Positions 5,980-13,707 of a DNA stretch of 23,887 nucleotides are shown one piece after another (positions within the stretch are counted from its first letter, which is position 1; each line of letters opens with the position of its first letter). Made by a program: the position numbers and the translations under genes. Source of the stretch: a virus. Under the pieces are notes generated by a model, which searched no databases, was not told the DNA's origin, and was given only the letters and a program-made list of their open reading frames with translations. The DNA is taken from positions 1-23,887 of IMG/VR virus record IMGVR_UViG_3300035190_000028. One strand, 5' to 3'.

Positions 5980-6759
5980 ATGAGTGATGAAGAACAGGCT
6001 GTAGCGGAGATCAGCCCCGCGCCGGAACAGGAAGCCACGGCGGCACCTGAATCTGTTGAGACGACGCCGGAGGAACAACAGTCTACAAAATCGTTCTCTC
6101 AAGAAGAGTTGGACGCAATTGTAGGCAAACGCCTCGCAAGAGAACAGCGCAAATGGGAAAGAGATCAAGCCCAACGGCTTGCGGAGCAACAGGCTAGACA
6201 GCCCGTCGCACCTCCACCCGCGCCAGATGATTTTGAGAACGCGCAAGCCTATGCGGAAGCACTGGCCGAACAAAAAGCTCAAGAGATGCTGGCACGACGA
6301 GAGGCCGCAAAACAACAGGCAGCTCTGCTTGACTCGTATAAAGACCGTGAAGAGGAAGCCCGCGATAGATACGATGACTTTGAACAAGTCGCGTATAATC
6401 CGAACCTCCCCGTAACGGACTATATGGCTCAAGCCATCCAGGCTTCAGACATTGGCCCCGAAGTGATCTATCACTTAGGTTCCAATCCAAAAGAGGCCCA
6501 ACGGATTGCCAATTTGCCGCCGATTTTGCAGGCAAAGGAGATCGGTAGACTTGAGGCCAAACTGGTCGCAGATCCGCCGACAAAACGCACTTCAACTGCG
6601 CCAGCTCCTCTTGCTCCTGTCACGGCTACTCGGTCAAGCTCCGGCCCTAGATATGACACGACAGATCCTAGATCCATCAAGGATTTGACGACATCTCAAT
6701 GGATCGAGCGCGAGCGGCAGCGTCAGATCAAGAATTGGGAAGCGCAAAACCGTAGGTAA
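5980..6759 (+). CDS. Scaffolding protein (putative)
   Basis: This 259-residue protein lies directly before the coat gene, the usual scaffold position in P22-like phages. It is highly charged and lacks hydrophobic domains. Residues 1-38 are acidic and Pro/Gln-rich. Residues ~39-118 are a helical region (SFSQEELDAIVGKRLAREQR, KAQEMLARREAAKQQ). The FSQEELDAIVGKRLARE segment is a recurrent motif in phage scaffold and capsid assembly proteins. Residues ~129-199 form a second helical part. A Thr/Ala/Pro linker follows, then a basic Arg-rich C-terminus (IERERQRQIKNWEAQNRR), fitting the basic coat-binding C-terminal helix known for P22 scaffold. It should drive procapsid assembly and then leave. P22 scaffold is 303 residues. 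Identity rests on position and composition. Confidence 0.82.
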   Translation: MSDEEQAVAEISPAPEQEATAAPESVETTPEEQQSTKSFSQEELDAIVGKRLAREQRKWERDQAQRLAEQQARQPVAPPPAPDDFENAQAYAEALAEQKAQEMLARREAAKQQAALLDSYKDREEEARDRYDDFEQVAYNPNLPVTDYMAQAIQASDIGPEVIYHLGSNPKEAQRIANLPPILQAKEIGRLEAKLVADPPTKRTSTAPAPLAPVTATRSSSGPRYDTTDPRSIKDLTTSQWIERERQRQIKNWEAQNRR

Positions 6760-6766
6760 TTAGGTT

Positions 6767-7963
6767 ATGTCTAACTCGATTTTAACAATCGACATGATTA
6801 CTCGCAAGGCTCTTGAGATCCTTGAGAATAATCTTGTCCTCACGCGCACTGTCAACCGTCAGTATGACGACTCTTTCGCTGTAGAAGGCGCTAAGATCGG
6901 CAATACACTCCGCATCCGTCTTCCTGACCGTGCATTGGTTACGGACGGCGCTGCCCTTCAAGTTCAGGGCGACAACGAGCAATATACGACCCTGACTGTT
7001 ACTTCACAGAAGCACATCGGCGTGAACTTCACGACCGCCGAACTGACGATGCAGTTGGACGACTTCGCTGAACGTGTTCTGAAGCCTCGTATTTCGCAGC
7101 TCGCGTCTTCTATCGACGCCGACGTTGCGAACAGCTTCAAATACATCGGCAACTCGGTCGGCACGCCAGGCACAACGCCTGCTACGTCGCTTGTCTTGTT
7201 GCAGGCTCAACAGAAGCTCAACGAGAACGCTGCGGTTATGATGCCTCGCTATGCCACCATCAATCCAGCCGCCAACGCTGCGTTGATCGAAGGCATGAAA
7301 GGGCTCTTCAACCCTGTGTCAACTATCTCGAAGCAGTTCAAAAACGGATTGTTTGGCGAAGGTATCCTCGGCTACGACGAGCTGAGTATGTCTCAGTCAA
7401 TCAAACAATTTACAACCGGGTCGCGCACGGGCACGCTGACAGTCAACGCTTCGGTTACGTCGGAAGGCGCGACCAGTATCGTCGTTACGGGCCTCGGCTC
7501 GACGGTTGTCAAGGCAGGCGACGTGTTCACGGTTGCTGACTGCTTCGCTGTCAACCCACAAACCCGTGAGTCAACCGGCTCGCTGTTCCAGTTCGTTGCT
7601 CTTGCTGACGTTACCGCGTCGACAACTGCTACGGTTCAGGTCAACGCGATGTATTCGGCCTCACATGCTCTCGCTACGGTCGATGTGTTGCCACAGTCTG
7701 GCAAGACAGTCACGTTCCTCGGTGCTCCTTCTACGCAGTATCCGCAGAACTTGATCTATCATCGTGACGCGATCACCTTCGCTACCGCCGATCTTCTGCT
7801 TCCGCAGGGCGTCGACATGGCAAGTCGTCAGGTTCACAATGGCATCAGCTTACGCGTTGTTCGTCAGTATGACATCAACAACGACCGTCTGCCTTGCCGT
7901 ATTGACGTGCTCTATGGCTACAGCGTGATTCGTCCGCAGATGGCCGTTCGCCTTTGGGGCTAA
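6767..7963 (+). CDS. Major capsid (coat) protein, P22 gp5-like
   Basis: This 398-residue protein has the look of the P22 coat family (P22_CoatProtein): an N-terminal helix (TIDMITRKALEILENNLVLT), an RTVNRQYDDSF...GAKIGNTLRI segment, a spine-helix-like region from about residue 75 (HIGVNFTTAELTMQLDDFAE), a P-domain and central core, an inserted beta domain (residues ~220-325, from SRTGTLTVNASVT to TFLGAP), and a C-terminal part with ITFATADLLLPQGVD and SLRVVRQYDINNDRLPCRID. P22 coat is 430 residues with an insertion domain in the equivalent place. It has an HK97 fold and builds the icosahedral shell. It follows the scaffold by seven bases and is followed by a hairpin at 7969-7988. No protease gene is seen, as expected for P22-type maturation. 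Confidence 0.9.
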   Translation: MSNSILTIDMITRKALEILENNLVLTRTVNRQYDDSFAVEGAKIGNTLRIRLPDRALVTDGAALQVQGDNEQYTTLTVTSQKHIGVNFTTAELTMQLDDFAERVLKPRISQLASSIDADVANSFKYIGNSVGTPGTTPATSLVLLQAQQKLNENAAVMMPRYATINPAANAALIEGMKGLFNPVSTISKQFKNGLFGEGILGYDELSMSQSIKQFTTGSRTGTLTVNASVTSEGATSIVVTGLGSTVVKAGDVFTVADCFAVNPQTRESTGSLFQFVALADVTASTTATVQVNAMYSASHALATVDVLPQSGKTVTFLGAPSTQYPQNLIYHRDAITFATADLLLPQGVDMASRQVHNGISLRVVRQYDINNDRLPCRIDVLYGYSVIRPQMAVRLWG

Positions 7964-7968
7964 TAAGC

Positions 7969-8003
7969 GGTGGCTCTTTAGAGCCACCCTTTCCTATCTT
8001 TTT
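7969..8003 (+). terminator. Hairpin terminator after the coat gene
   Basis: Perfect 8-bp stem GGTGGCTC / GAGCCACC with loop TTTA (7969-7988), then a pyrimidine-rich stretch ending in five T (7989-8003). The T tract is interrupted, so termination may be partial and the stem may also protect the 3' end of coat mRNA. Confidence 0.65.
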
Positions 8004-8015
8004 GGAGTTTAATCC

Positions 8016-8492
8016 ATGTCCTATAATCCTGTTACACAGAGCGCTGCTTATCCGCTCGAGACTCTTGGCCCAGATCCGGCTCTTTCGACCGGCACAGGCG
8101 GCTATCAGATCGGCGCAGGCAACATCGACGAAGCTGACTTCGGCAATACTTCAGCTCCTGTTTCTATCGCCGCTACGGCGACATTGACGGCAGATCAAGT
8201 ATTGAATGGCCTTATCCTCGCTAACTCAGGCGTAAGCAGCGGCGCGCAGACCTATACTCTGCCAACTGTTGCCCTGTTTGAGGCTGCAATCCCATCGGCT
8301 GTTAAAGTTGGTGCAACTTATCAGTTCAATCTGGTAAACCTCGGCACTTCGACAGCTACGGCTATCGTTGCCGCTGGCACTGGCTGGACGGTTTCGGGCT
8401 CATTGACGATGACCGTTCCAGTTACGACGGGCGCTTCTTTTATCGCCCGTAAGAGCGGCGCTGGCGCTTGGACGCTTTACCGCGTTGTATAG
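8016..8492 (+). CDS. Putative head decoration protein
   Basis: This 158-residue protein has a GGAG ribosome site nine bases upstream and sits directly after the coat gene, flanked by hairpins on both sides. It starts MSYNPVTQSAAYPLETLGPD and has an N-terminal extended region (to ~45), then beta-rich sequence with TLTADQVLNGLILANSG, YTLPTVALFEAAIPSAVKVG and a C-terminal VTTGASFIARKSGAGAWTLY. The pattern of a loose N-terminal arm and a compact Gly/Thr-rich beta domain is common in capsid-decorating trimers. No homologue of proven function is recognised. Being set between two terminators next to the coat gene suggests high but separately tuned expression. Confidence 0.6.
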   Translation: MSYNPVTQSAAYPLETLGPDPALSTGTGGYQIGAGNIDEADFGNTSAPVSIAATATLTADQVLNGLILANSGVSSGAQTYTLPTVALFEAAIPSAVKVGATYQFNLVNLGTSTATAIVAAGTGWTVSGSLTMTVPVTTGASFIARKSGAGAWTLYRVV

Positions 8493-8494
8493 TT

Positions 8495-8521
8495 AGGGTG
8501 GGCGCAAGCCCACTCTTTTTT
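8495..8521 (+). terminator. Strong intrinsic terminator with GCAA loop
   Basis: Stem of nine pairs (one G-U) closing a GCAA tetraloop: AGGGTGGGC GCAA GCCCACTCT (8495-8516), followed by a run of T ending at 8521. GNRA loops stabilise RNA hairpins. It starts three bases after the stop of the upstream gene. Confidence 0.85.
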
Positions 8522-8534
8522 AGAGGACATCTCC

Positions 8535-9074
8535 ATGCCAAACACCAAAGCAGTTGGTGTTGCTTTTTCTGATCCTGAACTCGTAGCTGGCACAACCATC
8601 ACGGGCGCAACGATCACTGGAGCGACGCTGGACTCTACAACCAAAGTTCTCTCTAATATCTACACTGGCTATTCTGAGAGTCAGCAAGGCGCGACGATTG
8701 CTACGACCACTGGCGGAACCAACGATGTTTTTCTCATCGTGGCCTCTGCGGGTGTTCTTACTGCGGCGCTCTTTTCTGGCGTAGACGCTCTGGCTGCTAA
8801 TGATACGAACTACATCACGTTCAGCATTACCAATCTTGGTCAGGCTGGCGCTGGTTCAGCGGCTATGTTGGCGGCTACTGACGCTAACACAACCAAAGCA
8901 ACGGGCGGCACAGCTATCACAGCCAATGCCAAGCGCACACTGACACTCAACGGCACCGCAGCCAATCTGGTTGTTGCTGATGGTGATCGTTTGCGTATCC
9001 GCGCTACGGTTTCTGGAACGCTTGCTAACACCGTTACATTCCCTGTCTATAATCTGGAATTTTCGGTAGTTTAA
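8535..9074 (+). CDS. Putative second decoration or head-fibre protein
   Basis: This 179-residue protein has GAGGAC upstream of its start. The N-terminal part is MPNTKAVGVAFSDPELVAGT followed by a short TITGATITGATL repeat typical of beta-helical or fibre necks, then STTKVLSNIYTGYSES. Residues ~50-179 are beta-rich (FLIVASAGVLTAALFSGVDA, RTLTLNGTAANLVVADGDRL, VTFPVYNLEFSVV) and read like a C-terminal beta-sandwich. There is no enzyme motif or membrane span. Genes in this place after the coat gene in podovirus-like phages often encode head fibres or decoration proteins. It ends at a stable hairpin. The role is inferred from position. Confidence 0.58.
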   Translation: MPNTKAVGVAFSDPELVAGTTITGATITGATLDSTTKVLSNIYTGYSESQQGATIATTTGGTNDVFLIVASAGVLTAALFSGVDALAANDTNYITFSITNLGQAGAGSAAMLAATDANTTKATGGTAITANAKRTLTLNGTAANLVVADGDRLRIRATVSGTLANTVTFPVYNLEFSVV

Positions 9075-9075
9075 T

Positions 9076-9107
9076 ATATAGCGGCCTACGGGCCGCTATA
9101 TTTCTTT
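9076..9107 (+). terminator. Terminator hairpin with UACG loop
   Basis: Eleven-pair stem ATATAGCGGCC / GGCCGCTATAT closing TACG (9076-9101), then TTCTTT. C(UACG)G is a UNCG-class loop, among the most stable known. The symmetrical stem could also work on the other strand, where the run is weaker. Confidence 0.8.
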
Positions 9108-9119
9108 AGAAAGTAACCA

Positions 9120-9368
9120 ATGGCTGTTATTTATTTGAAACACCCCGAACATGGGGTTAAAGTGGCGTGTCTCGACCTAGAGGCCGAAGCCGATATAGAG
9201 AACGGCTGGGAGAGGTTCGACCCAAATGACGACATACACCTGTTACGATCAGATAGTGGGAGCGTTGAGGCTCCTCGGAGTGTTAGCCGAAGGCGAAACG
9301 CCCTCGTCAGAGACGGCGCAGGACGCGCTGATGGCTCTGAATCAAATGATCGACAGTTGGAACACTGA
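9120..9368 (+). CDS. Small conserved-type protein with C-terminus overprinting the gp4-like gene
   Basis: This 82-residue frame begins MAVIYLKHPEHGVKVACLDL followed by EAEADIENGWERFDPND. The first ~37 residues (YLKHPEHGxKVA...E.D..NGWERFDP) match a recurrent small phage protein found next to neck genes. From base 9226 the frame runs 143 bases through the start of the gp4-like gene in another frame, and those residues (RSDSGSVEAPRSVSRRRNAL) are low in hydrophobics and Arg/Ser-rich, as expected for an out-of-frame reading. The protein either gained an overprinted tail or lost its stop. Its weak upstream ribosome site (AGAAAGTAA) suggests low expression. Function unknown. Confidence 0.5.
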   Translation: MAVIYLKHPEHGVKVACLDLEAEADIENGWERFDPNDDIHLLRSDSGSVEAPRSVSRRRNALVRDGAGRADGSESNDRQLEH

Positions 9369-9942
9369 ACGCCTATCTGTTTTTGCTACTCAGGATCAGA
9401 TCTTTAGTTGGCCGTCAGGCGAGCGCACGCGCACGCTAGGGCCGACCGGCAACTTTGTTGGTTTACGTCCTGTATTGCTGGACGACTCTACTTACTTTCG
9501 CGATCCACAGACCAACGTGTCTTACGGGATCAAATTTATCAATCAACAGCAATATAACGGCATTGCTGTTAAGACTGTAACGTCTACCTATCCACAAGTC
9601 ATATTTACCAATATGACCTACCCCGACATTGAAATGTATATCTATCCAGTGCCGTTGCGGCTCTTGGAATGGCATTTCATCTCGGTCGAAGAACTTACCG
9701 CTCCAGCGGATCTAGCGACGATACTCGCGTTTCCGCCAGGTTATTTGCGGGCGTTTCGATACAATCTGGCTTGCGAGTTGGCCCCTGAGTTTGGCGTTGA
9801 GCCATCTCCGCAAGTGCAGCGCATCGCTATGTATAGCAAGCGCAATCTGAAGCGCATCAATAACCCTGACGACATTATGGCGTTGCCTTACAGCATTGTT
9901 GGCACACGTCAGCGCTATAACATCTATGCTGGCAATTACTAA
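9226..9942 (+). CDS. Head-to-tail connector, P22 gp4-like tail accessory factor
   Basis: This 238-residue protein has GGGAGAGG upstream of its ATG. The N-terminus MTTYTCYDQIVGALRLLGVL, then TAQDALMALNQMIDSWNTER and LSVFATQDQIFSWPSGERTR, is a helical bundle and first strands typical of P22 gp4-like adaptors (P22_Tail-4). A middle beta part (IEMYIYPVPLRLLEWHFISV) and a C-terminal helix (GYLRAFRYNLACELAPEFGV) follow, ending in an extended tail. gp4 binds the portal after packaging, plugs the head and forms the seat for gp10. P22 gp4 is 166 residues, and this longer version is common in distant relatives. Its stop overlaps the gp10-like start (TAATG), fitting stoichiometric neck assembly. Confidence 0.85.
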   Translation: MTTYTCYDQIVGALRLLGVLAEGETPSSETAQDALMALNQMIDSWNTERLSVFATQDQIFSWPSGERTRTLGPTGNFVGLRPVLLDDSTYFRDPQTNVSYGIKFINQQQYNGIAVKTVTSTYPQVIFTNMTYPDIEMYIYPVPLRLLEWHFISVEELTAPADLATILAFPPGYLRAFRYNLACELAPEFGVEPSPQVQRIAMYSKRNLKRINNPDDIMALPYSIVGTRQRYNIYAGNY

Positions 9943-11675
9943 TGAAGAGTCCAATTCTCGGCTCAACTTATGTTCTGCGTAGTCCTAATGCGGCTGATAA
10001 CCGCATGGTCAATCTTTTCCCTGAAATTGTTCCAGAAGGCGGCAAAGAGGCCGCGTGGCTTCAACGCGCGCCAGGTTTGCGACTTTTAACGACATTTCCG
10101 ACAGGGCCAATTCGAGGTCTTTGGGCATATAATGGTTACGGGTATGTTGTAGCCGGGACTAAATTATATCGTATTGATACGAATTGGAACTACATTGAAC
10201 TCGGCACCATAAGCTCTGGATCCACACCCGTTAATATGGTGGACAATGGCACGCAATTATTTATTGCGGCAGGGGCAACGGGCTACATCTATAATGACAG
10301 CGATTTTACTTTGGAGTGCGATACTACTAACGCCAGCACGACAATTACCACAGCGGACACGTCTCTGATATGGGTGGGTCAACCTGTATCTGGGCCCGGT
10401 ATTCCAGTTAGCGCTACGGTCGCAACGATCTCGACTAACGGCACGACTTTTACTATATCGGCCAATGCAACAGCAACGGCTATCGGCGTTACGCTAACCT
10501 TCTCTCCTTTCTTTAGTCAGATTACAGATCTGGATTTTCCTGGCGCTGTTGGCGTGGGATTTTTAGACGGTTATTTTGTATTTAACGAACCTAACAGTCA
10601 AAAATTTTGGGTGACGGCGACTTACAACGGTTTGTCGATTGACGCGCTTGATTTTGCCAGCGCTGAAGGTTCGCCAGACGATCTTGTAACTTTAATTGTT
10701 GACCACCGCGAGGTATGGCTATTTGGGCAAAACTCTGTTGAGGTCTGGTATAACGCCGGACTGCCAGATTTTCCCTTAGCGCGTATTCAAGGCGCGTTTA
10801 ACGAAATCGGTTGTCTTGCTGCTTATTCAGTCGCCAAGCTAGACAATGGCCTTTTCTGGCTTGGATCTGACGCGCGCGGTTATGGCATCGTTTATCGGTC
10901 AAAAGGATACTCCGGCGAGCGCGTATCGACGCACGCTGTTGAGTGGCAGATCCAACAATACGCGACGTTATCTGACGCGGTGGCTTATACTTATCAACAG
11001 GATGGCCATAGTTTTTATGTCTTAAACTTTCCGACTGCTAACACGACATGGGTTTTTGACGTGGCTACCGGCGCATGGCATGAGCGCGCAGGGTGGGAAA
11101 ACAACCAGTTCACGCGGCATCGCGGTAACTGTCAGATGAACTATAACACTGAGATTGTTATCGGCGATTATGTTGCTGGCGGTCTTTATGCCTATGACCC
11201 AACAGTCTATTCTGAAGCCGGATCTATTCAGAAGTGGCTGCGATCATGGCGCGCGTTGCCTACAGGCGAAAACAATCTTAAGCGCACGACGCAACACAGT
11301 TTGCAATTAGATTGCGAAACAGGCGTTGGGCTCTCAGGCGAAGATTATTTATACATCAATAACTTATTGATTATAACGGAAAATGAATTTTATTTAACTA
11401 CTGAAGATAATGACCGTCTTTTGGCTGAATCTACAATTGCGCCAGGCGTTAACCCGCAGGTCATGCTGCGCTGGTCAGATGATGGCGGTCATACGTGGTC
11501 GAATGAACATTGGAAGTCTATGGGTCGCATCGGTCAATATGGCTATCGCACCATATGGCGGCGGCTTGGTATGACCATGAAGATACGTGACCGCGTATAT
11601 GAGATTTCAGGGACAGAACCAGTTAAAATCGCTATTATGGGCGCGGAACTTATATTGAGTCCGACCAATGCCTGA
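9942..11675 (+). CDS. Tail hub, P22 gp10-like packaged-DNA stabilisation protein
   Basis: This 577-residue protein begins MKSPILGSTYVLRSPNAADN then RMVNLFPEIVPEGGKEAAWL and RAPGL, a recognisable signature of the P22 gp10 family (Phage_stabilise). A beta-propeller-like body follows with GIVYRSKGYSGERVSTHAVE, FYVLNFPTANTTWVFDVATG and WHERAGWE motifs, and a C-terminal part with VNPQVMLRWSDDGGHTWSNE. P22 gp10 (472 residues) forms the hexameric hub under gp4. The extra length is explained at least partly by an inserted beta module at residues ~121-188 (bases 10302-10505), between IYNDSDF and FFSQITDLDFPGA. It follows gp4 through a TAATG junction. Confidence 0.88.
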   Translation: MKSPILGSTYVLRSPNAADNRMVNLFPEIVPEGGKEAAWLQRAPGLRLLTTFPTGPIRGLWAYNGYGYVVAGTKLYRIDTNWNYIELGTISSGSTPVNMVDNGTQLFIAAGATGYIYNDSDFTLECDTTNASTTITTADTSLIWVGQPVSGPGIPVSATVATISTNGTTFTISANATATAIGVTLTFSPFFSQITDLDFPGAVGVGFLDGYFVFNEPNSQKFWVTATYNGLSIDALDFASAEGSPDDLVTLIVDHREVWLFGQNSVEVWYNAGLPDFPLARIQGAFNEIGCLAAYSVAKLDNGLFWLGSDARGYGIVYRSKGYSGERVSTHAVEWQIQQYATLSDAVAYTYQQDGHSFYVLNFPTANTTWVFDVATGAWHERAGWENNQFTRHRGNCQMNYNTEIVIGDYVAGGLYAYDPTVYSEAGSIQKWLRSWRALPTGENNLKRTTQHSLQLDCETGVGLSGEDYLYINNLLIITENEFYLTTEDNDRLLAESTIAPGVNPQVMLRWSDDGGHTWSNEHWKSMGRIGQYGYRTIWRRLGMTMKIRDRVYEISGTEPVKIAIMGAELILSPTNA

Positions 11676-12246
11676 TAACACAACACAAGTCCCCGCCGCG
11701 CGCGTCAAGATATGGGACGCGGCAACACTCTATGTTACACGCGAATGGTATCGGTTCTTCTATAATGTGTTTGTTTTGCTGGGTTCCGGGTCACTGCGTT
11801 ATGGCACCTTTTTCGACACGACCGACCAAACCGCAGCGGCTATCAATACTGGCTACCCCATAACTTTTAACAACACGGACTTATCGGCTGGCGTTTATCT
11901 CGGAACACCCACATCGCGCATATATGTTGACAGACCCGGCGCGTATAATTTTCAATTTTCTTTACAAATATCTAGCACAAACGCCAACACTAAGAATGTC
12001 TACATCTGGGCGCGTATAAATGGCACTGATGTAGCTAATTCGGCTACGCGAGTTACATTAAAAGGCTCAAATGAAGAATATGTCGCCGCGTGGAATTTTG
12101 TGCTAAAAATGAATACTGCCGACTATTTTGAGCTAATGTGGGCTACTTCTAATACGAATGTTCAACTTCTGGCTGACCCAGCTACCGCGTTTTGCCCCGC
12201 TATTCCTTCGGTCATTATGACCGTCTCTTGTAATATAGGTGAATAA
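11668..12246 (+). CDS. Jelly-roll-like virion protein downstream of the hub
   Basis: This 192-residue protein starts eight bases inside the hub gene. Residues 1-45 contain ARVKIWDAATLYVTREWYRF then FYNVFVLLGSG, an N-terminal helix with aromatic residues that could dock onto the hub. Residues ~46-192 resemble a C1q/TNF-like jelly roll (SRIYVDRPGAYNFQFSLQIS, VYIWARINGTDVANS, YFELMWATSNTNVQLLA, SVIMTVSCNIGE). Genes of this type are often found after gp10-like genes in environmental P22-like phages. It could be the needle or fibre tip, or a hub cap. There is no gp26-like long coiled-coil needle nearby. TAATG couples it to the next fibre gene. Confidence 0.6.
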   Translation: MPDNTTQVPAARVKIWDAATLYVTREWYRFFYNVFVLLGSGSLRYGTFFDTTDQTAAAINTGYPITFNNTDLSAGVYLGTPTSRIYVDRPGAYNFQFSLQISSTNANTKNVYIWARINGTDVANSATRVTLKGSNEEYVAAWNFVLKMNTADYFELMWATSNTNVQLLADPATAFCPAIPSVIMTVSCNIGE

Positions 12247-13424
12247 TGGCTGTCGTTACGCCCACCGCAAAATCACAGTTCATTGGCGCTGACGGCGTTC
12301 CTTTATCTGGCGGCAAAGTTTATACTTACATTGCTGGCACGACGCTTCCTCAAGCCACATACACGGATTATACAGGCGCTGTTGCTAACTCTAATCCTGT
12401 GATCCTAGACGCGCGCGGCGAAGCTAGCATATGGTTAGGTGAAGCAACCTATAAGTTTAAACTGACAGATGCTGATGATGTCGAGATCTGGACGGTTGAC
12501 TATATAGCGGCCCCGACAACTGCGCTGTCCCCCGTTTTGTCAGGCAACGTCGTTATCTCGACCGACTCATCTGGCCCTGCGCTTAAGATCACACAGACCG
12601 GCACCGGCCCTGTGCTACGCGTGCAGGATGAAACAGATCCTGACGCAACGCCTTTTATTATTACAAGTTCAGGATATGTAGGTATTGGAACTGTTGCCCC
12701 ATCTGAAGCATTAGACATTGATAATGACGGCAAAATACAGCTCTCAGCGGCGGGTATAGCCCGCACAACCATCTCGGCAGACGCCAGCAATTCTATTTTT
12801 GCTGCCGCTGGCGCACGTAATTTTGTTATTAAAACAGCTAACGCCACACGTCAAACGATTGACGGCGTTGGCGACACGACGTTTACAGGTTCTGTCACTG
12901 CGACGACATTTTACGGTGACTGGGAAAACCTACCGGCTGGCACGGCAATGCTGTTCGTGCAGACGGCAGCTCCGACAGGCTGGACGAAATCCACAACCCA
13001 TAATAACAAAGCGCTCCGCGTTGTGTCGGGCGCAGCCTCGTCAGGCGGCTCTGTTGCTTTTACGACAGCCTTTGCTTCACAGGCTGTCACCGGCACGGTC
13101 GCTAGTTATACGCTGACGACATCAGACATACCGTCGCATAACCACAGCGCGTCGAGTTCTAGCTCTGTAAGCGATCCAGGCCACGCGCATAGCTATACTG
13201 GTGTATCCGGGTCAAATACGTATAACGCAGGTACTGGCGGCACTTTTACGGTTCCTAACGCAGCCGGATTAACTACAGGCGGCGCAGGCACTGGCATTAG
13301 CGTTTCTACTTCGACATCTATTGGCAATACAGGCGGCGGTGGCGGCCACGCCCACGGCTTCAGCGCGCCAAGTATTAATCTCGCTGTTCAGTATGTAGAC
13401 GTAATCATAGCGACGAAAGATTAA
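12246..13424 (+). CDS. Tail fibre with collar-type tip and HxH metal-site motifs
   Basis: This 392-residue protein starts MAVVTPTAKSQFIGADGVPL then SGGKVYTYIAGTTLPQATYT and VILDARGEASIWLG, a well-known N-terminal adaptor of phage fibres. The middle is shaft-like, with GYVGIGTVAPSEALDIDNDG at ~residues 143-162. The C-terminal third has GTAMLFVQTAAPTGWTKSTT, as in phage tail-collar domains, and three HxH motifs: HNH 298-300, HAH 313-315 and HAH 368-370, the last before PSINLAVQYVDVIIATK. HxH motifs bind Zn or Fe inside trimeric fibre tips of T4 gp12 and gp37. A similar intertwined metal-stabilised tip is likely but not proven. It probably binds the host surface. No enzyme domain is seen. Confidence 0.8.
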   Translation: MAVVTPTAKSQFIGADGVPLSGGKVYTYIAGTTLPQATYTDYTGAVANSNPVILDARGEASIWLGEATYKFKLTDADDVEIWTVDYIAAPTTALSPVLSGNVVISTDSSGPALKITQTGTGPVLRVQDETDPDATPFIITSSGYVGIGTVAPSEALDIDNDGKIQLSAAGIARTTISADASNSIFAAAGARNFVIKTANATRQTIDGVGDTTFTGSVTATTFYGDWENLPAGTAMLFVQTAAPTGWTKSTTHNNKALRVVSGAASSGGSVAFTTAFASQAVTGTVASYTLTTSDIPSHNHSASSSSSVSDPGHAHSYTGVSGSNTYNAGTGGTFTVPNAAGLTTGGAGTGISVSTSTSIGNTGGGGGHAHGFSAPSINLAVQYVDVIIATKD

Positions 13425-13426
13425 AC

Positions 13427-13693
13427 ATGGAGCTGAAGAACGGAACTTTTTGCCCTTTAATCAAGAAAGACTGCGTGCAACTTAAGTGCGCGTGGTTTAC
13501 GCTTCTCAGGGGCACAAACCCCAACACGGGCAAGGAAGTAGACGAGTGGGTTTGCGCCGTCGCGGCGCTACCTATGCTACAGATCGAGGTCGCCAAAGAA
13601 GTTCGGCAGGGCGCAGCGGCAACTGAGTCCTTCCGTAATGAGGTCGTCGGGGTAGCACAGGCACCAACAGTTAGATTTTTAAGTAACTCGTGA
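13427..13693 (+). CDS. Small Cys-containing conserved phage protein
   Basis: This 88-residue protein has four cysteines (9, 16, 20, 43) in MELKNGTFCPLIKKDCVQLK, then CAWFTLLRGTNPNTGKEVDE and WVCAVAALPMLQIEVAKEVR. The C-x6-C-x3-C spacing plus a fourth Cys after WVC is a plausible Zn or Fe-S ligand set. The C-terminal half is helical and Ala/Gln/Glu-rich (KEVRQGAAATESFRNEVV). Proteins of this pattern occur between fibre and ejection genes in related phages, with no function assigned. The start is two bases after the previous stop. It could be a chaperone for fibre or ejection protein assembly. Confidence 0.6.
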   Translation: MELKNGTFCPLIKKDCVQLKCAWFTLLRGTNPNTGKEVDEWVCAVAALPMLQIEVAKEVRQGAAATESFRNEVVGVAQAPTVRFLSNS

Positions 13694-13707
13694 TATAAAG
13701 AGGCATT

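Noticed and set aside
6194-6595. 133-residue minus-strand frame inside the scaffold gene
   Set aside because: Antisense shadow, Arg/Leu/Pro-rich, no start signal.
12500-13116. Minus-strand and alternate plus-strand frames inside the fibre gene
   Set aside because: They are shadow readings of a fibre gene with strong N- and C-terminal motifs; no independent signal.
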